Source of the DNA: a virus
Reading direction: 5' to 3' (one strand)
DNA length: 64,000 bases
IMG/VR virus record: IMGVR_UViG_3300050821_018287
Span: 28,258 to 92,257 of that record
The notes under the pieces were generated by a model. The model had not been told where the DNA came from. It searched no databases and worked only from the letters and a program-made list of their open reading frames with translations. Position 1 is the first letter of the stretch; each line of letters opens with the position of its first letter. Position numbers and translations under genes: made by a program. Below, one piece after another: positions 39,677-47,909 of this stretch.

Positions 39677-40785
39677 GATCCCCCCAGGTACCCCTTCGCG
39701 CGGGAGAGGACCGCCGCGCGGTCGACACCCTCCGGGAGAGGCATCGCCTTCACGAATCCGTCGAGACTCTCCGCGAGCGTCTCCGCAGAGCGAGCGACGG
39801 TGGCCGCGGTCCGCGTCGCAACGTTCAGCTCGGCCGCATCGGGAAGCACCTCACCGTCGAGAATGATCCCCCCGTCCTTAGCGCTCTCCACCCACTTCTT
39901 CGCCGCGTCCAGGTGCTCCTGCTTCATCGTAATCTCCACGAAGAAGCTGTTGCCGGGCTTTCGCGTCAGGTCCGCCGCCTCGCTCACCGTCGAGCACTTC
40001 AGGAAGCGCGGGCCGGGAATCTCCTTCCAGCTCAGCCGCTTCAGCTCCGAGTCGTAGAAGGCGAGCCCTCCGACGTCTTCAAGACCGGGGTTGTCGAAGC
40101 CGGTGGGACAGAGCGTCCCGCACTGGACGATGTACGGAACACCGCCAAGCTGGGGGTGAGCCGTAGGCGCGAAGAACACCTCGCGCGTATGCCAGTTGCC
40201 CGCGAAGGCGGCTTCAATCCCGTGCTTCCGACAGACCTCCAAGACGAGCGAGGCGGGCACCGAGTCGTGCGAGTCCTTCAGCCACGGTGGGGTGTCCTCG
40301 TCGGAGATCCCGAGGTGGAAGCAGAGCACCCTCACCTTCTTCACCGAGGCCGCGGCCAGCGCGTCCACCGCCTTCGGGAACCAATCCGCTGCGCGCCCCG
40401 GGCGGAAGGGAACGAACCAGACCTCTCCCTCACCCACCGGAGCGATCGTCGGTTGCTCGATGACGTTGGAGATGGGCTTGAGCGGGCCGAGCGCGTTGTC
40501 CCCCGGCAGCTCCGAGTCGGTGTCGTGGTTTCCCCGGAGCGTGGTGCTGGAGCGCACGCCCATGAGCGCTTCCTGGACGGCGGTGATGAGCTGGGGCTCG
40601 GGGCGAGAGGTGTCGAAGAGATCCCCCAAGACGATGAACTCCGCGTTGGCCTTGTCCGCTTCCGCCTTCGCCCGCTTCAGGACGTCCACCGTCATCCGGG
40701 CCCGGCGGTTGAGCCCGGCTTCGATCGGCCCACCCATCCGCCGGTGGTTCCCCGTGTGCGGGTCTGCGCAGAGGGCGAGCTTCAC
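39673..40785 (-). CDS. SbcD/Mre11-like nuclease
   Basis: 370 residues. Metallophosphoesterase motifs: CADPHTGN (residues 6-13), VLGDLFDTSRPE, TTLRGNHDTDSE, CFHLGISDEDTPP and GNWHTREVFFAP. All metal ligands (Asp, His, Asp, Asn-His, His, His) are seen. The C-terminal third is helical and likely binds SbcC. Pairs with 34213. It starts at the 3' end of the small coiled-coil gene (ATG 40785, GTGA-like overlap). Confidence 0.85.
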   Translation of the reverse strand: MKLALCADPHTGNHRRMGGPIEAGLNRRARMTVDVLKRAKAEADKANAEFIVLGDLFDTSRPEPQLITAVQEALMGVRSSTTLRGNHDTDSELPGDNALGPLKPISNVIEQPTIAPVGEGEVWFVPFRPGRAADWFPKAVDALAAASVKKVRVLCFHLGISDEDTPPWLKDSHDSVPASLVLEVCRKHGIEAAFAGNWHTREVFFAPTAHPQLGGVPYIVQCGTLCPTGFDNPGLEDVGGLAFYDSELKRLSWKEIPGPRFLKCSTVSEAADLTRKPGNSFFVEITMKQEHLDAAKKWVESAKDGGIILDGEVLPDAAELNVATRTAATVARSAETLAESLDGFVKAMPLPEGVDRAAVLSRAKGYLGGS

Positions 40786-40997
40786 TTCCGCACCCGGGCG
40801 TCGAGCTGAGCACGTAGCTCCTGATTCTCGTCCTCGGCACGCTTGAGCATGCGACCCAGAAAGTGGCGCTTCTGACCCATCTTCTCGACCTGGGTGAGAG
40901 CGTCCGTCCAGTGCTTCCGGGCGAGCGCGTTGGCCTTCCGCAGCGCCTTGTTCTCGGCTTCGAGCGCGTCGATCCGCTCTGCGTCAGTCAGAGGCAC
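40782..40997 (-). CDS. Small coiled-coil protein
   Basis: 71 residues from GTG 40997 after a GGAGGAG site. Entirely helical: ERIDALEAENKALRKANALA, RAEDENQELRAQLDARVRK. Probably dimeric. Function unknown. Confidence 0.6.
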   Translation of the reverse strand: MPLTDAERIDALEAENKALRKANALARKHWTDALTQVEKMGQKRHFLGRMLKRAEDENQELRAQLDARVRK

Positions 40998-41006
40998 GGG
41001 CTCCTC

Positions 41007-41987
41007 CTAGAGCGCTTGGACGGAGCGGGTACCGGTCTGGTGGTGGGCCCAAGCCGGCCCAGGCAGGCGCGGCTTCTTCCCCGTCTCCATCTCGATCCGC
41101 TTCGCGAAGAGAGCCTTGATGCGACCGTAGGCCGGGGAGCGATCCCGCTCGGAGAGGTGCCGGCCCAGGAGGTAGTCCAGGTACGGCGAAGACGTTGAGA
41201 GGGACAGGAGGCGCTTCCCGAAGAGATCCTTGTTCAGCCGGGTCGTGTTCGGGCTGAACTGTGAGAGAACCGTTCGCCGGTAGAGCCACATGCAAAGGAC
41301 GAGGTTGAGGTTGGACCAGAGGCGCGCGTACTCCGGATCCCTCCCCCACGCCTTCACAGCAATCTTCAGGAAGTCCACCAGCGCCTCCGCATCGGTCATC
41401 TGCATGTCCCGAGCGCGGATCGCCGCCGGAGTTGTGGAAGCCGCGGGGACGTCCGTCCCGCTTCCGAACCAGCTCCGAAGAAGCGCGGACATCGAGAGGA
41501 TCGGCGAGCGCTCGTTGCGACGGATCTGGTCATACCCCACGAAGGAGCACTCACTGCGGATGTACGTGAGGGTGGGGATGGTTCCCTCCAGGCCACGCAT
41601 GATGTCGTCGGGGCGGAGGCGGACGAGCTGAGAGTTGAGGTTGACAAACTCCTCCCCCATCTCGCTCATGTCGTCGAAGAAGCGCTTGCGGACGTCGGCG
41701 TAGCCGGTGGCGCACTCGCTCAGGTAGAACGCCTCGCGCCGGTGCTGCCCATCCAAGAGGTACTCCTCCCGGCCGATGATGCCGATGGTGATGACGCCGG
41801 GGAGCACCCCACCGTCTTCCTTGATCTGCTGGGCGAGGTTGCGGACCTTCTCGTTGATTCGAAGGGGCCGCTGGAAGGGGGGCGACTTCCACGCCTTCGA
41901 CTTCTCCACCGAGAATTCGATTGTGTCGATGGTGGTGTGGGTGGCCCGCTTCGCTTCGGTGTTGAGGAGGCGGATGTTGGTAGTCAT
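41007..41987 (-). CDS. DGQHR-domain protein
   Basis: 326 residues. The hallmark is EEYLLDGQHRREAFYLS (about residue 80), preceded by PLRINEKVRNLAQQIKEDGG. It has the ParB/DndB-like 'DGQHR' fold. The C-terminal two thirds are helical (FLKIAVKAWGRDPEYARLWS) and not assigned. Sits 19 bases after a CGAACAAGGCT element and next to the SSB gene, so a replication or DNA protection role is likely. Confidence 0.75.
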   Translation of the reverse strand: MTTNIRLLNTEAKRATHTTIDTIEFSVEKSKAWKSPPFQRPLRINEKVRNLAQQIKEDGGVLPGVITIGIIGREEYLLDGQHRREAFYLSECATGYADVRKRFFDDMSEMGEEFVNLNSQLVRLRPDDIMRGLEGTIPTLTYIRSECSFVGYDQIRRNERSPILSMSALLRSWFGSGTDVPAASTTPAAIRARDMQMTDAEALVDFLKIAVKAWGRDPEYARLWSNLNLVLCMWLYRRTVLSQFSPNTTRLNKDLFGKRLLSLSTSSPYLDYLLGRHLSERDRSPAYGRIKALFAKRIEMETGKKPRLPGPAWAHHQTGTRSVQAL

Positions 41988-42006
41988 GGTCGGTCTCCGA
42001 GGACAG

Positions 42007-42015
42007 CCTTGTTCG
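42007..42015 (-). promoter_or_regulatory. CGAACAAGG element
   Basis: Coding-strand CGAACAAGGCT in the 84-base gap before gene 41007, 19 bases from the ATG. Confidence 0.45.
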
Positions 42016-42071
42016 AGCGGCGGAAAACCGCCCCCGAGTCGACGAAGACCCGAGGGCGGTCTGACCAGCCC

Positions 42072-42851
42072 CTAGAACGGAGCGTCATCATCCTCGATGT
42101 CGTCCTGCGCGCGGCGTGAAGGCGCGCCGCGGGAAGCTGCGGGGGACGCGCCACCGCCCACCTCCCGCTCCGCCGGAGCCGCCTCCTCCGCCTCATTGCC
42201 TTGAGCCTCAGCGATCATCTTGCGGATCTCGTCGTTGGACGGGATCTTCTCGATGGCCTCCAGGTTGAACATCTGCGACAGCCACTCCATGTTGCCGAGA
42301 GGGGTCGTCTTCCGAGCCGGGATGCACTTGTACTCGGTGTCGTTTTTCGTCTTCCCCGTGCGGTGGATGACGATATCGAAGCCTTCCTCCGGGTGAGAGA
42401 AGTCGCCGCCCACCTCGGGGTTGGCGCGGATCTCCGCCAACTGCTCGTGGATGGTTTGTCCGAAAGCGGCGACCTGGACCCCCTTCTCCGGATCGTTCCG
42501 GTCGATGACGTTCGCGAAGACCCGGCGCCGCGCAAACAGGTTCTTCGCCTTCTCGAAATCCTTCTTGTTGCCGGTCGCCTTCAGCTCGTCCGCCCTCCGG
42601 CAGACCATGCAGGGCTGACTCGCATTCTGCCGGGGGCAAGCGAAACGGACCTGCTTCCCGCCGGGGAAGTCGATGTAGTGCTGCCAGCACGTGTGAAAGG
42701 GGGACTTCTTCCCGGCCGGCGGAGGGAGGATCCGGATGTACGTGTCCCCCTCCTTCAGCTCCAGAAACTTCCGGTTGGCCTTGGCCAGATCCTCCTTCTC
42801 CTTCACCGCCTCTTCCGCGTCGTAGGTTCCGTACTGCACGATGTTCGACAT
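42072..42851 (-). CDS. Single-stranded DNA-binding protein (gp32-like)
   Basis: 259 residues. ATG 42851 is chosen because the longer frame crosses gene 42911. OB-fold-like core with LKEGDTYIRILPPPAGKKSP and a zinc site FACPRQNASQPCMVC; then VFANVIDRNDPEKGVQVAAF. The C-terminus is a flexible Ala/Gly/Pro region and an acidic tip DDIEDDDAPF, typical of SSB tails that recruit partners. Fits T4 gp32-type SSBs. Confidence 0.75.
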   Translation of the reverse strand: MSNIVQYGTYDAEEAVKEKEDLAKANRKFLELKEGDTYIRILPPPAGKKSPFHTCWQHYIDFPGGKQVRFACPRQNASQPCMVCRRADELKATGNKKDFEKAKNLFARRRVFANVIDRNDPEKGVQVAAFGQTIHEQLAEIRANPEVGGDFSHPEEGFDIVIHRTGKTKNDTEYKCIPARKTTPLGNMEWLSQMFNLEAIEKIPSNDEIRKMIAEAQGNEAEEAAPAEREVGGGASPAASRGAPSRRAQDDIEDDDAPF

Positions 42852-42910
42852 TTCGATTTTCCGTTGTCTCGTCTTCGTTGTGGGGCTGTCGTCCGCCGCC
42901 CCTTTCGCGG

Positions 42911-43375
42911 TCAAAAGTTGGCGTCGGTCCGCCGCGCGGCGAGGCGCGAGCGGATGACCGGATCGTTCTCCATCTCCTGTCGAATGGTGGCGCCGAGGGA
43001 AACGAGCATCTCCCGCTTCGTGCGAATGGACTCCAGGACGGTCCGCAGTCGATCCTTCTCCGCCTCCGCTTCGAGCCGCGCGAGGTAGGCGGCCTGGACC
43101 GCTGGGTCTGCCTCCACCGTCGCGTCCACCGCCGCCTCGGTCGCCTTCTGTCCCTCGCCAACCATCTTCGCTCGCAGCACCAGCCACTGCTTCGCGCGCA
43201 CCGTCTTCTCCTCGCGCTCGGCGAGAAGGAAGGCGCGCGAGGCCCGCGAGTAGCGCTCGCCCCAGTAGGCGAAGTCCCCGGGGAGCCGGGTGAACTCCGC
43301 CTCCATCTGGAGTGGCTCGATGTACACGCACTCTTTGAGGTAGTCGTCCACCTCGATGTCGTGAAGGGTAGCCAT
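42911..43375 (-). CDS. Helical protein next to SSB, possible recombination mediator
   Basis: 154 residues. N-terminus VDDYLKECVYIEPLQMEAEF and GDFAYWGERYSRASRAFLLA, then coiled-coil (ARLEAEAEKDRLRTVLESIR). Proteins with a similar start and layout neighbour phage SSB and recombination genes; a UvsY-like mediator role is a guess based on position. Confidence 0.55.
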   Translation of the reverse strand: MATLHDIEVDDYLKECVYIEPLQMEAEFTRLPGDFAYWGERYSRASRAFLLAEREEKTVRAKQWLVLRAKMVGEGQKATEAAVDATVEADPAVQAAYLARLEAEAEKDRLRTVLESIRTKREMLVSLGATIRQEMENDPVIRSRLAARRTDANF

Positions 43376-43495
43376 CTACTTCCGCCCCCAGTTGGCCAGC
43401 GCCTCCGCGATGCTGATGAGGGCGATCGCGAAGATGCAGATCCAGACCGTGACGAACCACGGGTGCGCGTCGAGGAATTGCCAAAAGGTCGTCAT
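43376..43495 (-). CDS. Tiny membrane protein
   Basis: 39 residues, MTTFWQFLDAHPWFVTVWIC then IFAIALISIAEALA: a single hydrophobic helix. ATG 43495 follows a GCAGG site and a CGAACAAGG element. Stop TAG touches the next start. Could be an early membrane-targeting protein. Confidence 0.45.
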   Translation of the reverse strand: MTTFWQFLDAHPWFVTVWICIFAIALISIAEALANWGRK

Positions 43496-43500
43496 CCTGC

Positions 43501-43647
43501 TCAGCCTTGTTCGGTCCGCGTCAATCCGCCGCCCCGCTTCTTCCACACCTTCCCGCATCGGAGGCAAGGCAACCCATTCAGGTTCCCGTCCTTGTCGTAG
43601 GCGCGGAAGCCCTCCCCGAGGCACAACGTACACTTCTCGTCCGACAT
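43501..43647 (-). CDS. Small two-knuckle zinc protein
   Basis: 48 residues, MSDEKCTLCLGEGFRAYDKD, then GLPCLRCGKVWKKRGG: two CxxC pairs as in zinc ribbons or DnaJ-type knuckles. ATG 43647 overlaps the upstream stop (TGATG). Confidence 0.5.
   Translation of the reverse strand: MSDEKCTLCLGEGFRAYDKDGNLNGLPCLRCGKVWKKRGGGLTRTEQG
43505..43513 (-). promoter_or_regulatory. CGAACAAGG element
   Basis: Coding-strand CGAACAAGGCT, 9 bases before the ATG of gene 43376, in the last codons of gene 43501. Confidence 0.4.
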
Positions 43648-43934
43648 CAGCGCCGCGAGCGGTAGAACCGCGCCTTCACCCTCTCGCTGGCGGTGAAGGC
43701 GAGGGTGGAATGCGGTGGAGACCTCCGCCATTCCCCGTCCGGAGACAGGACCCGCTTCGCCTTCCGCGTGGAGCGGCGAAACACCCCGAAGTCGGGGACG
43801 GCGAAACGCCCGTACACGCGCGCCGACGACTCGATGCGGATGAAGACCCGCTTCAGGACCCTCTTCGTCACCTTCAGCTCCAACCGCGACTCCTCCGCAA
43901 TCAACCTCACGAACCAGTCCCACGTCATCGTCAC
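43647..43934 (-). CDS. HU/IHF-like DNA-binding protein
   Basis: 95 residues from GTG 43934 (GTGA after the polymerase). The HU-like pattern: WFVRLIAEESRLELKVTKRV (N-terminal helices), RVYGRFAVPDFGVFRRSTRK (the 'G..v.ipgfG.F....R..R' core), then a basic arm. Histone-like proteins bend DNA in replication or packaging. Confidence 0.7.
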   Translation of the reverse strand: MTMTWDWFVRLIAEESRLELKVTKRVLKRVFIRIESSARVYGRFAVPDFGVFRRSTRKAKRVLSPDGEWRRSPPHSTLAFTASERVKARFYRSRR

Positions 43935-46480
43935 GCCTCCAGGTGTTCGAGACTGCCCCACCGCTCTCCCACTTCGATGTCCACTTCGAGGAGATCTCCA
44001 CAGCCCTTGAACGAGGTCATCTCGTGCTTCGCGCGGGCGGCGATCTCCCGGACGAAGGGCTTGGGCACGACGAACAGGAGCGCGTCGTGGATAGGGAGGA
44101 CCAGCTCCGCGGGGAGCTTCTCCTCGACGATTGCGTGGACAATCTTCCCCAGCGAGGCCGTGCAGAACTCCGCCGCGGAGCCCTGGACGGCGGTGTTGAA
44201 AGCGCCGTTCTCCGCCTTCGAGCGGTTGTAGTTGTCCTCGTCGGCGATCCGCCACATCGGCCGACACCGCGCCGGCTCGCCTTCCCAGTACGTCCAAGCC
44301 ACGCCGTCCTTGCGCGCGATCTCCTTGCAGCGCTCGATGTAGAGGGGGAGCTTTTTGTACGCGCCGTAGATCGCCTGGCGCACCTTCCGCGCCTCCTCCA
44401 CCGAGCACTTCAGGAGATCCGCCAGCGTCTCGTCCGTCATCCCGAAGCCCACGGCGAAGTTGACCGTCTTGGCGATGGAGCGGTGGGGCTTCTTCACGTC
44501 CCCCGGTTCAATCCCCCACATCTGGCGCGAGATGAGCTGGGCGGTGGCTAGGTGGAAGTCCACCCCCGAGCGGATCACCTTCAGCATCTCCTCGTCGCCC
44601 GAAAGCCACCCCATCATCCGGTACTCGATTTGCTTGTAGTCGAGCATCAGAAACAGGGTGCCCGGCGGCGCCACGAAGCAGTCCCGGGCCATCTTCGTCT
44701 CCGGGTGATCCGGATCCGGCCGGACGATAGACTGGAGGTTGGGATCCGACGAGGAGGCCCGCCCGGTCCGCGCGCCGTCGAGGTTGATGCTGGTGTGGAT
44801 CCTCCCGTCGTCCCGGATGTTCCGGAGCCACTCGTCACACCGGCCCCGGAGCGTCTCGAAGCGCGAATGCTCCAGGAGCACCGGCACCGCCGGGTGCTTG
44901 TCTCGGAGCTGCTCCAACGCATCCGCCTCCGTCGTCGGCTTCCCGCCCTTCGTCTGCCAAGGCGAGGTGAGGCCGAGCTTGTTGTAGAGGAGATCCGCCA
45001 CCTGGGGATCCGAAGAGGGGGAGAAGTCGCCCCACTGCTTCAGCGTCGCCCGAAGCTTCCCCAACTGGAGATCCATGTACTGGGCGTAGAGGTTGACCGC
45101 GCCTCGGTCCACCGGCATCCCCCAGGCCTCGACTTGACGAATGGCGCGCGCCGCCGGCAGCACCACCGCCTCCCAGATCCTCCTCTGCGGCTTCTTCCTC
45201 GACAGCTCGATCCCCTTCAGCGCGGAGAGCTTCGAGGTGACGAGCGTGTCCCGCCCGTTGTACCGAAGGAGGACGTCCCGAGGCAGGTACCCGTAAGCGT
45301 ACGCCTCCGCATCCGCCCCCTCGGGGATTGGGTTGTACCCGAGCCGGGCGAGCGTCTCCGTCGCGAACATGAGCGTCTGGGTCTTCTCGGTCTCGCTCCG
45401 AGCCCGCGCCTTCGCTCGGGCGCGGTTGAGCCCTTTCACGATCTCGTCGATCTGCGCGCGGGCCTCTTGCTTGTGCCCGCCCATCCCCACCAGCTCCGCC
45501 ATGTCGTCGAGGTAGCCCGAACCCTCCGGCTCCAGGAGCTTCCGCTGAAGCCGGACGTCGAAGACGATGCCCTTCACCACGCAGTCCAAAGCCCAAGCGA
45601 AAGCATTCTCATCGTACTTCACGCCGGAGCCGCCCTTGGCCACGTCCGGATCCGTGAGGATCCGCCGGAAGGGCTCGAACACCTCCCGGTTCTTCAGCGT
45701 CTCCTCCTCCAACATCCACACCGTCTCGCGCCCGAGCGCGGCGAAGCTGGCGCAGAGGATCCGGTAGTCCCGGTTGAAAAGCTGCCCCGACGCTTCGACG
45801 TCGAAGCTGAACCAGTCGGTGGAGAGCAAGTCCTCCACCGCCTCCTCCGCATCCTCCCGCGTCGCCACCACCTTCGCCTCCGCGCTCCAAGGCGGCGGCG
45901 GGAGCTGCGCGGTGAGCGCCCACTCCAAGTCCTCCTCGAAGTAGCGGCGCAAGAAGCGGTTGCGCTCCCCCGCGGCGGGGTGGATGAGGAAGAAGATGGG
46001 GATGGGCTTCCCGTCGTTGTAGAGCCAGGCGTACCCGCGCCGCGTCCGCAACGGCGGGACGTTCCGCCCGAGGAGGGACTGGATTGCCCTGTCCCCCAAC
46101 GCCAACACCCGCGTCGGCTTCGCCTCCTTCAACGTCTGGGCGAGGAAGGGCCGGCACTTCGCGACGGCATCTGCCGGAGGCTCGCCCGCCCCGAAGCACC
46201 GGTAGGCGTTGTCCATGACGACCTTCCCGCGCCACCGGTGCATGAGCTGGTCGCGAAGGTACTGCCCGGACTTCCCGATGTTGGGGCGCCCTTCCGCGTC
46301 TTCGTGCCGGCCGGGTCCCTGGCCCACGACGAGGAGCCCGCCGGCCTCCCCCTCCGCCGTCACCACCGTCTTCCGGCCGGCGGCGAGCGCGCATCGGCCA
46401 CAGTTGAAGTCCAGCTCCGACGGGGCGATCGTCTCGATCAGCGCCTTCGGCGGAGTGGGGTAGAGGGGAATCCGCTCCAT
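43931..46480 (-). CDS. polA: DNA polymerase I with N-terminal uracil-DNA glycosylase and 3'-5' exonuclease
   Basis: 849 residues, three parts. Residues 1-190 are a family-4-type UDG: Cys27 and Cys30, Cys95 and Cys109 (4Fe-4S ligands), VVGQGPGRHEDAEGRP (51-66) and LIHPAAGERN. Residues 205-400 are an exonuclease with FSFDVEASG and YNGRDT. Residues 430-849 are family-A polymerase: MLDYKQIEYR (612-621), KTVNFAVGFG (671-680) and LPIHDALL with catalytic Asp (795-802). UDG-polymerase fusions occur in phages with modified thymine, such as SPO1. Replicative polymerase. Confidence 0.9.
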   Translation of the reverse strand: MERIPLYPTPPKALIETIAPSELDFNCGRCALAAGRKTVVTAEGEAGGLLVVGQGPGRHEDAEGRPNIGKSGQYLRDQLMHRWRGKVVMDNAYRCFGAGEPPADAVAKCRPFLAQTLKEAKPTRVLALGDRAIQSLLGRNVPPLRTRRGYAWLYNDGKPIPIFFLIHPAAGERNRFLRRYFEEDLEWALTAQLPPPPWSAEAKVVATREDAEEAVEDLLSTDWFSFDVEASGQLFNRDYRILCASFAALGRETVWMLEEETLKNREVFEPFRRILTDPDVAKGGSGVKYDENAFAWALDCVVKGIVFDVRLQRKLLEPEGSGYLDDMAELVGMGGHKQEARAQIDEIVKGLNRARAKARARSETEKTQTLMFATETLARLGYNPIPEGADAEAYAYGYLPRDVLLRYNGRDTLVTSKLSALKGIELSRKKPQRRIWEAVVLPAARAIRQVEAWGMPVDRGAVNLYAQYMDLQLGKLRATLKQWGDFSPSSDPQVADLLYNKLGLTSPWQTKGGKPTTEADALEQLRDKHPAVPVLLEHSRFETLRGRCDEWLRNIRDDGRIHTSINLDGARTGRASSSDPNLQSIVRPDPDHPETKMARDCFVAPPGTLFLMLDYKQIEYRMMGWLSGDEEMLKVIRSGVDFHLATAQLISRQMWGIEPGDVKKPHRSIAKTVNFAVGFGMTDETLADLLKCSVEEARKVRQAIYGAYKKLPLYIERCKEIARKDGVAWTYWEGEPARCRPMWRIADEDNYNRSKAENGAFNTAVQGSAAEFCTASLGKIVHAIVEEKLPAELVLPIHDALLFVVPKPFVREIAARAKHEMTSFKGCGDLLEVDIEVGERWGSLEHLEA

Positions 46481-46481
46481 C

Positions 46482-46664
46482 TCACTCCACGGTCTCCAGC
46501 TTCGGGGCCTGCTGATAGCGCCCCGCCAACGCCCTCACCACCGTCGTCCGGGTACAGTCGAAGCGCTCGGCGAGGTCCGTGTAGGAGAGATCTGGGTCCA
46601 CCGCCTTGGCCCGGCGGATCCGCTCAGCGCGGTCCGCCGCCACCTCGCGCGTCGCCCGCCTCAC
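46482..46664 (-). CDS. Small HTH protein
   Basis: 60 residues from GTG 46664. Basic helix then DLSYTDLAERFDCTRTTVVR, a clear helix-turn-helix. Located just before the polymerase gene (1-base gap). Possibly a regulator. Confidence 0.6.
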   Translation of the reverse strand: MRRATREVAADRAERIRRAKAVDPDLSYTDLAERFDCTRTTVVRALAGRYQQAPKLETVE

Positions 46665-47425
46665 TTCGCCGCTCCGCCCAGCTCCTTAAAAGCGAGGAGG
46701 GTGGACTTGACCCGATCCTTCATGTCCGGGGTGCGGGCCAACACCGGGATCTCCGGCCGAAGCCGCTCGCACTCCGCGACGATCGCCACCTCCTCCGTGA
46801 TGCCGCGGGTGGCGAGCCAATCCACCACCTCCAACATCCGCTTCGCCTTCTTCACTCCCTCGGGAATGTCCGCCGCCCCGTTCCCCGCGGGCGGGGTCTC
46901 CGCAGCCTTGGCGGGCACGGGAGCCTCTTTCGGAGGGGTGGGGGTGGTTCCGGCTGGGGGAGGCGCCTCGGAAGCCGCCTGCGCCCCGGCAGTGGGCTCC
47001 GCAACGTCCTTGATGGGGGTGAGCTTCCTGGCCCGCTTCCCGGCTTTCTCGTCCTCTTTCGGAGCCTCCGGTGTAGGTGGGGGTGTGGGCTTCGGCTCCT
47101 CGCCCACCTTCGTCCCGGTCGCCTCCGCCTTCCCGAGCGCCAACCCCGTCGCCACCCCTTGGGCGTAGACGTCTTTCACCGTCGCTTCGTCCTTCGGAGG
47201 GCGGTCCGCTGCGGAGCCGGGCGCCGGCTTCGCCGTGAGCGACGAAGGCTTGACGGTGTAGATCCGATCCGTCTTGAGCGCGTCGAGAATGGCCTCCGCC
47301 ATCTCCAGCGACACGTTGTTGATCGTGAAACCCCCGACCCCTTGGTGGCTGTCCCACTCGACCCGAACCAACTCGCCCATCACCACCGCTTCGCCTTCGA
47401 AAGCCGTCAACTTCGTCAAGCCCAT
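46661..47425 (-). CDS. Two-domain protein with long Pro-rich linker
   Basis: 254 residues from ATG 47425 after GGGAGGAGG. N-terminal domain has VRVEWDSHQGVGGFTINNV and EAILDALKTDRIYTVKPSSL; residues 110-190 are Pro/Ala/Glu linker (PPPTPEAPKEDEKAG); the C-terminal helical domain has KAKRMLEVVDWLATRGITEE. Function unknown; replication-cluster location. Confidence 0.6.
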   Translation of the reverse strand: MGLTKLTAFEGEAVVMGELVRVEWDSHQGVGGFTINNVSLEMAEAILDALKTDRIYTVKPSSLTAKPAPGSAADRPPKDEATVKDVYAQGVATGLALGKAEATGTKVGEEPKPTPPPTPEAPKEDEKAGKRARKLTPIKDVAEPTAGAQAASEAPPPAGTTPTPPKEAPVPAKAAETPPAGNGAADIPEGVKKAKRMLEVVDWLATRGITEEVAIVAECERLRPEIPVLARTPDMKDRVKSTLLAFKELGGAAK

Positions 47426-47447
47426 TGTGTGTTGCCTCCTCCCGGTG

Positions 47448-47456
47448 TCTTGTTCG
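47448..47456 (-). promoter_or_regulatory. CGAACAAGA element (variant)
   Basis: Coding-strand CGAACAAGAC, 22 bases before the ATG of gene 46661, upstream of its ribosome site. Confidence 0.35.
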
Positions 47457-47475
47457 CGCGGAGCGCAATCCGCCC

Positions 47476-47676
47476 CTACGTCAGGCCCTTCTGCGTCGCG
47501 ATCCACTCGGAGATCGTGATGGTGCCCTTGTCCCCCTCCACCTTCACATCCGTCTCCTCCCAGTTGACCTCCGACTTCGGCACCCACACCTCGTTGTCGT
47601 AGATGTCGACCAGGAGCGCCTTCTCCGTCTCCTTCAACACCTCCGCGTCGTGGTACTGGATGAAGCGCCGGGGCAT
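47476..47676 (-). CDS. Small beta-rich protein
   Basis: 66 residues, ATG 47676 overlaps the stop of the upstream gene (TAATG). KALLVDIYDNEVWVPKSEVN and VEGDKGTITISEWIATQKGL form a likely OB- or SH3-like sheet. Confidence 0.6.
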   Translation of the reverse strand: MPRRFIQYHDAEVLKETEKALLVDIYDNEVWVPKSEVNWEETDVKVEGDKGTITISEWIATQKGLT

Positions 47677-47909
47677 TACTTCAGGTACCTCTTCTCAAGG
47701 TTCGCCGCTGCGTCGAGCACCGCGGCGATGGTGTCCCGGTGAACTCCTCCCGGAACCGAGTCCTGAATCAGGAGGATGATCGCGCGCCGCGTCAAAGGTC
47801 CCTCCAGGATCTTCTGAGCCGCCGCCGCGATGTCGACAATGGACCGCTCGAAGACTTCCAACGGCACCGGGTTGTCCTCTTCCTTCTTCACCACTACCTC
47901 ACGAGGCAT
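47676..47909 (-). CDS. Small helical protein
   Basis: 77 residues, ATG 47909 after a GGAGGGA site. VFERSIVDIAAAAQKILEGP and RRAIILLIQDSVPGGVHRDT. No function assigned. Confidence 0.55.
   Translation of the reverse strand: MPREVVVKKEEDNPVPLEVFERSIVDIAAAAQKILEGPLTRRAIILLIQDSVPGGVHRDTIAAVLDAAANLEKRYLK

Noticed and set aside
44552-47602. 1016-residue open frame on the plus strand
   Set aside because: Antisense to the polymerase and neighbours; Arg/Pro/Leu-rich shadow caused by high third-position GC, no domain.
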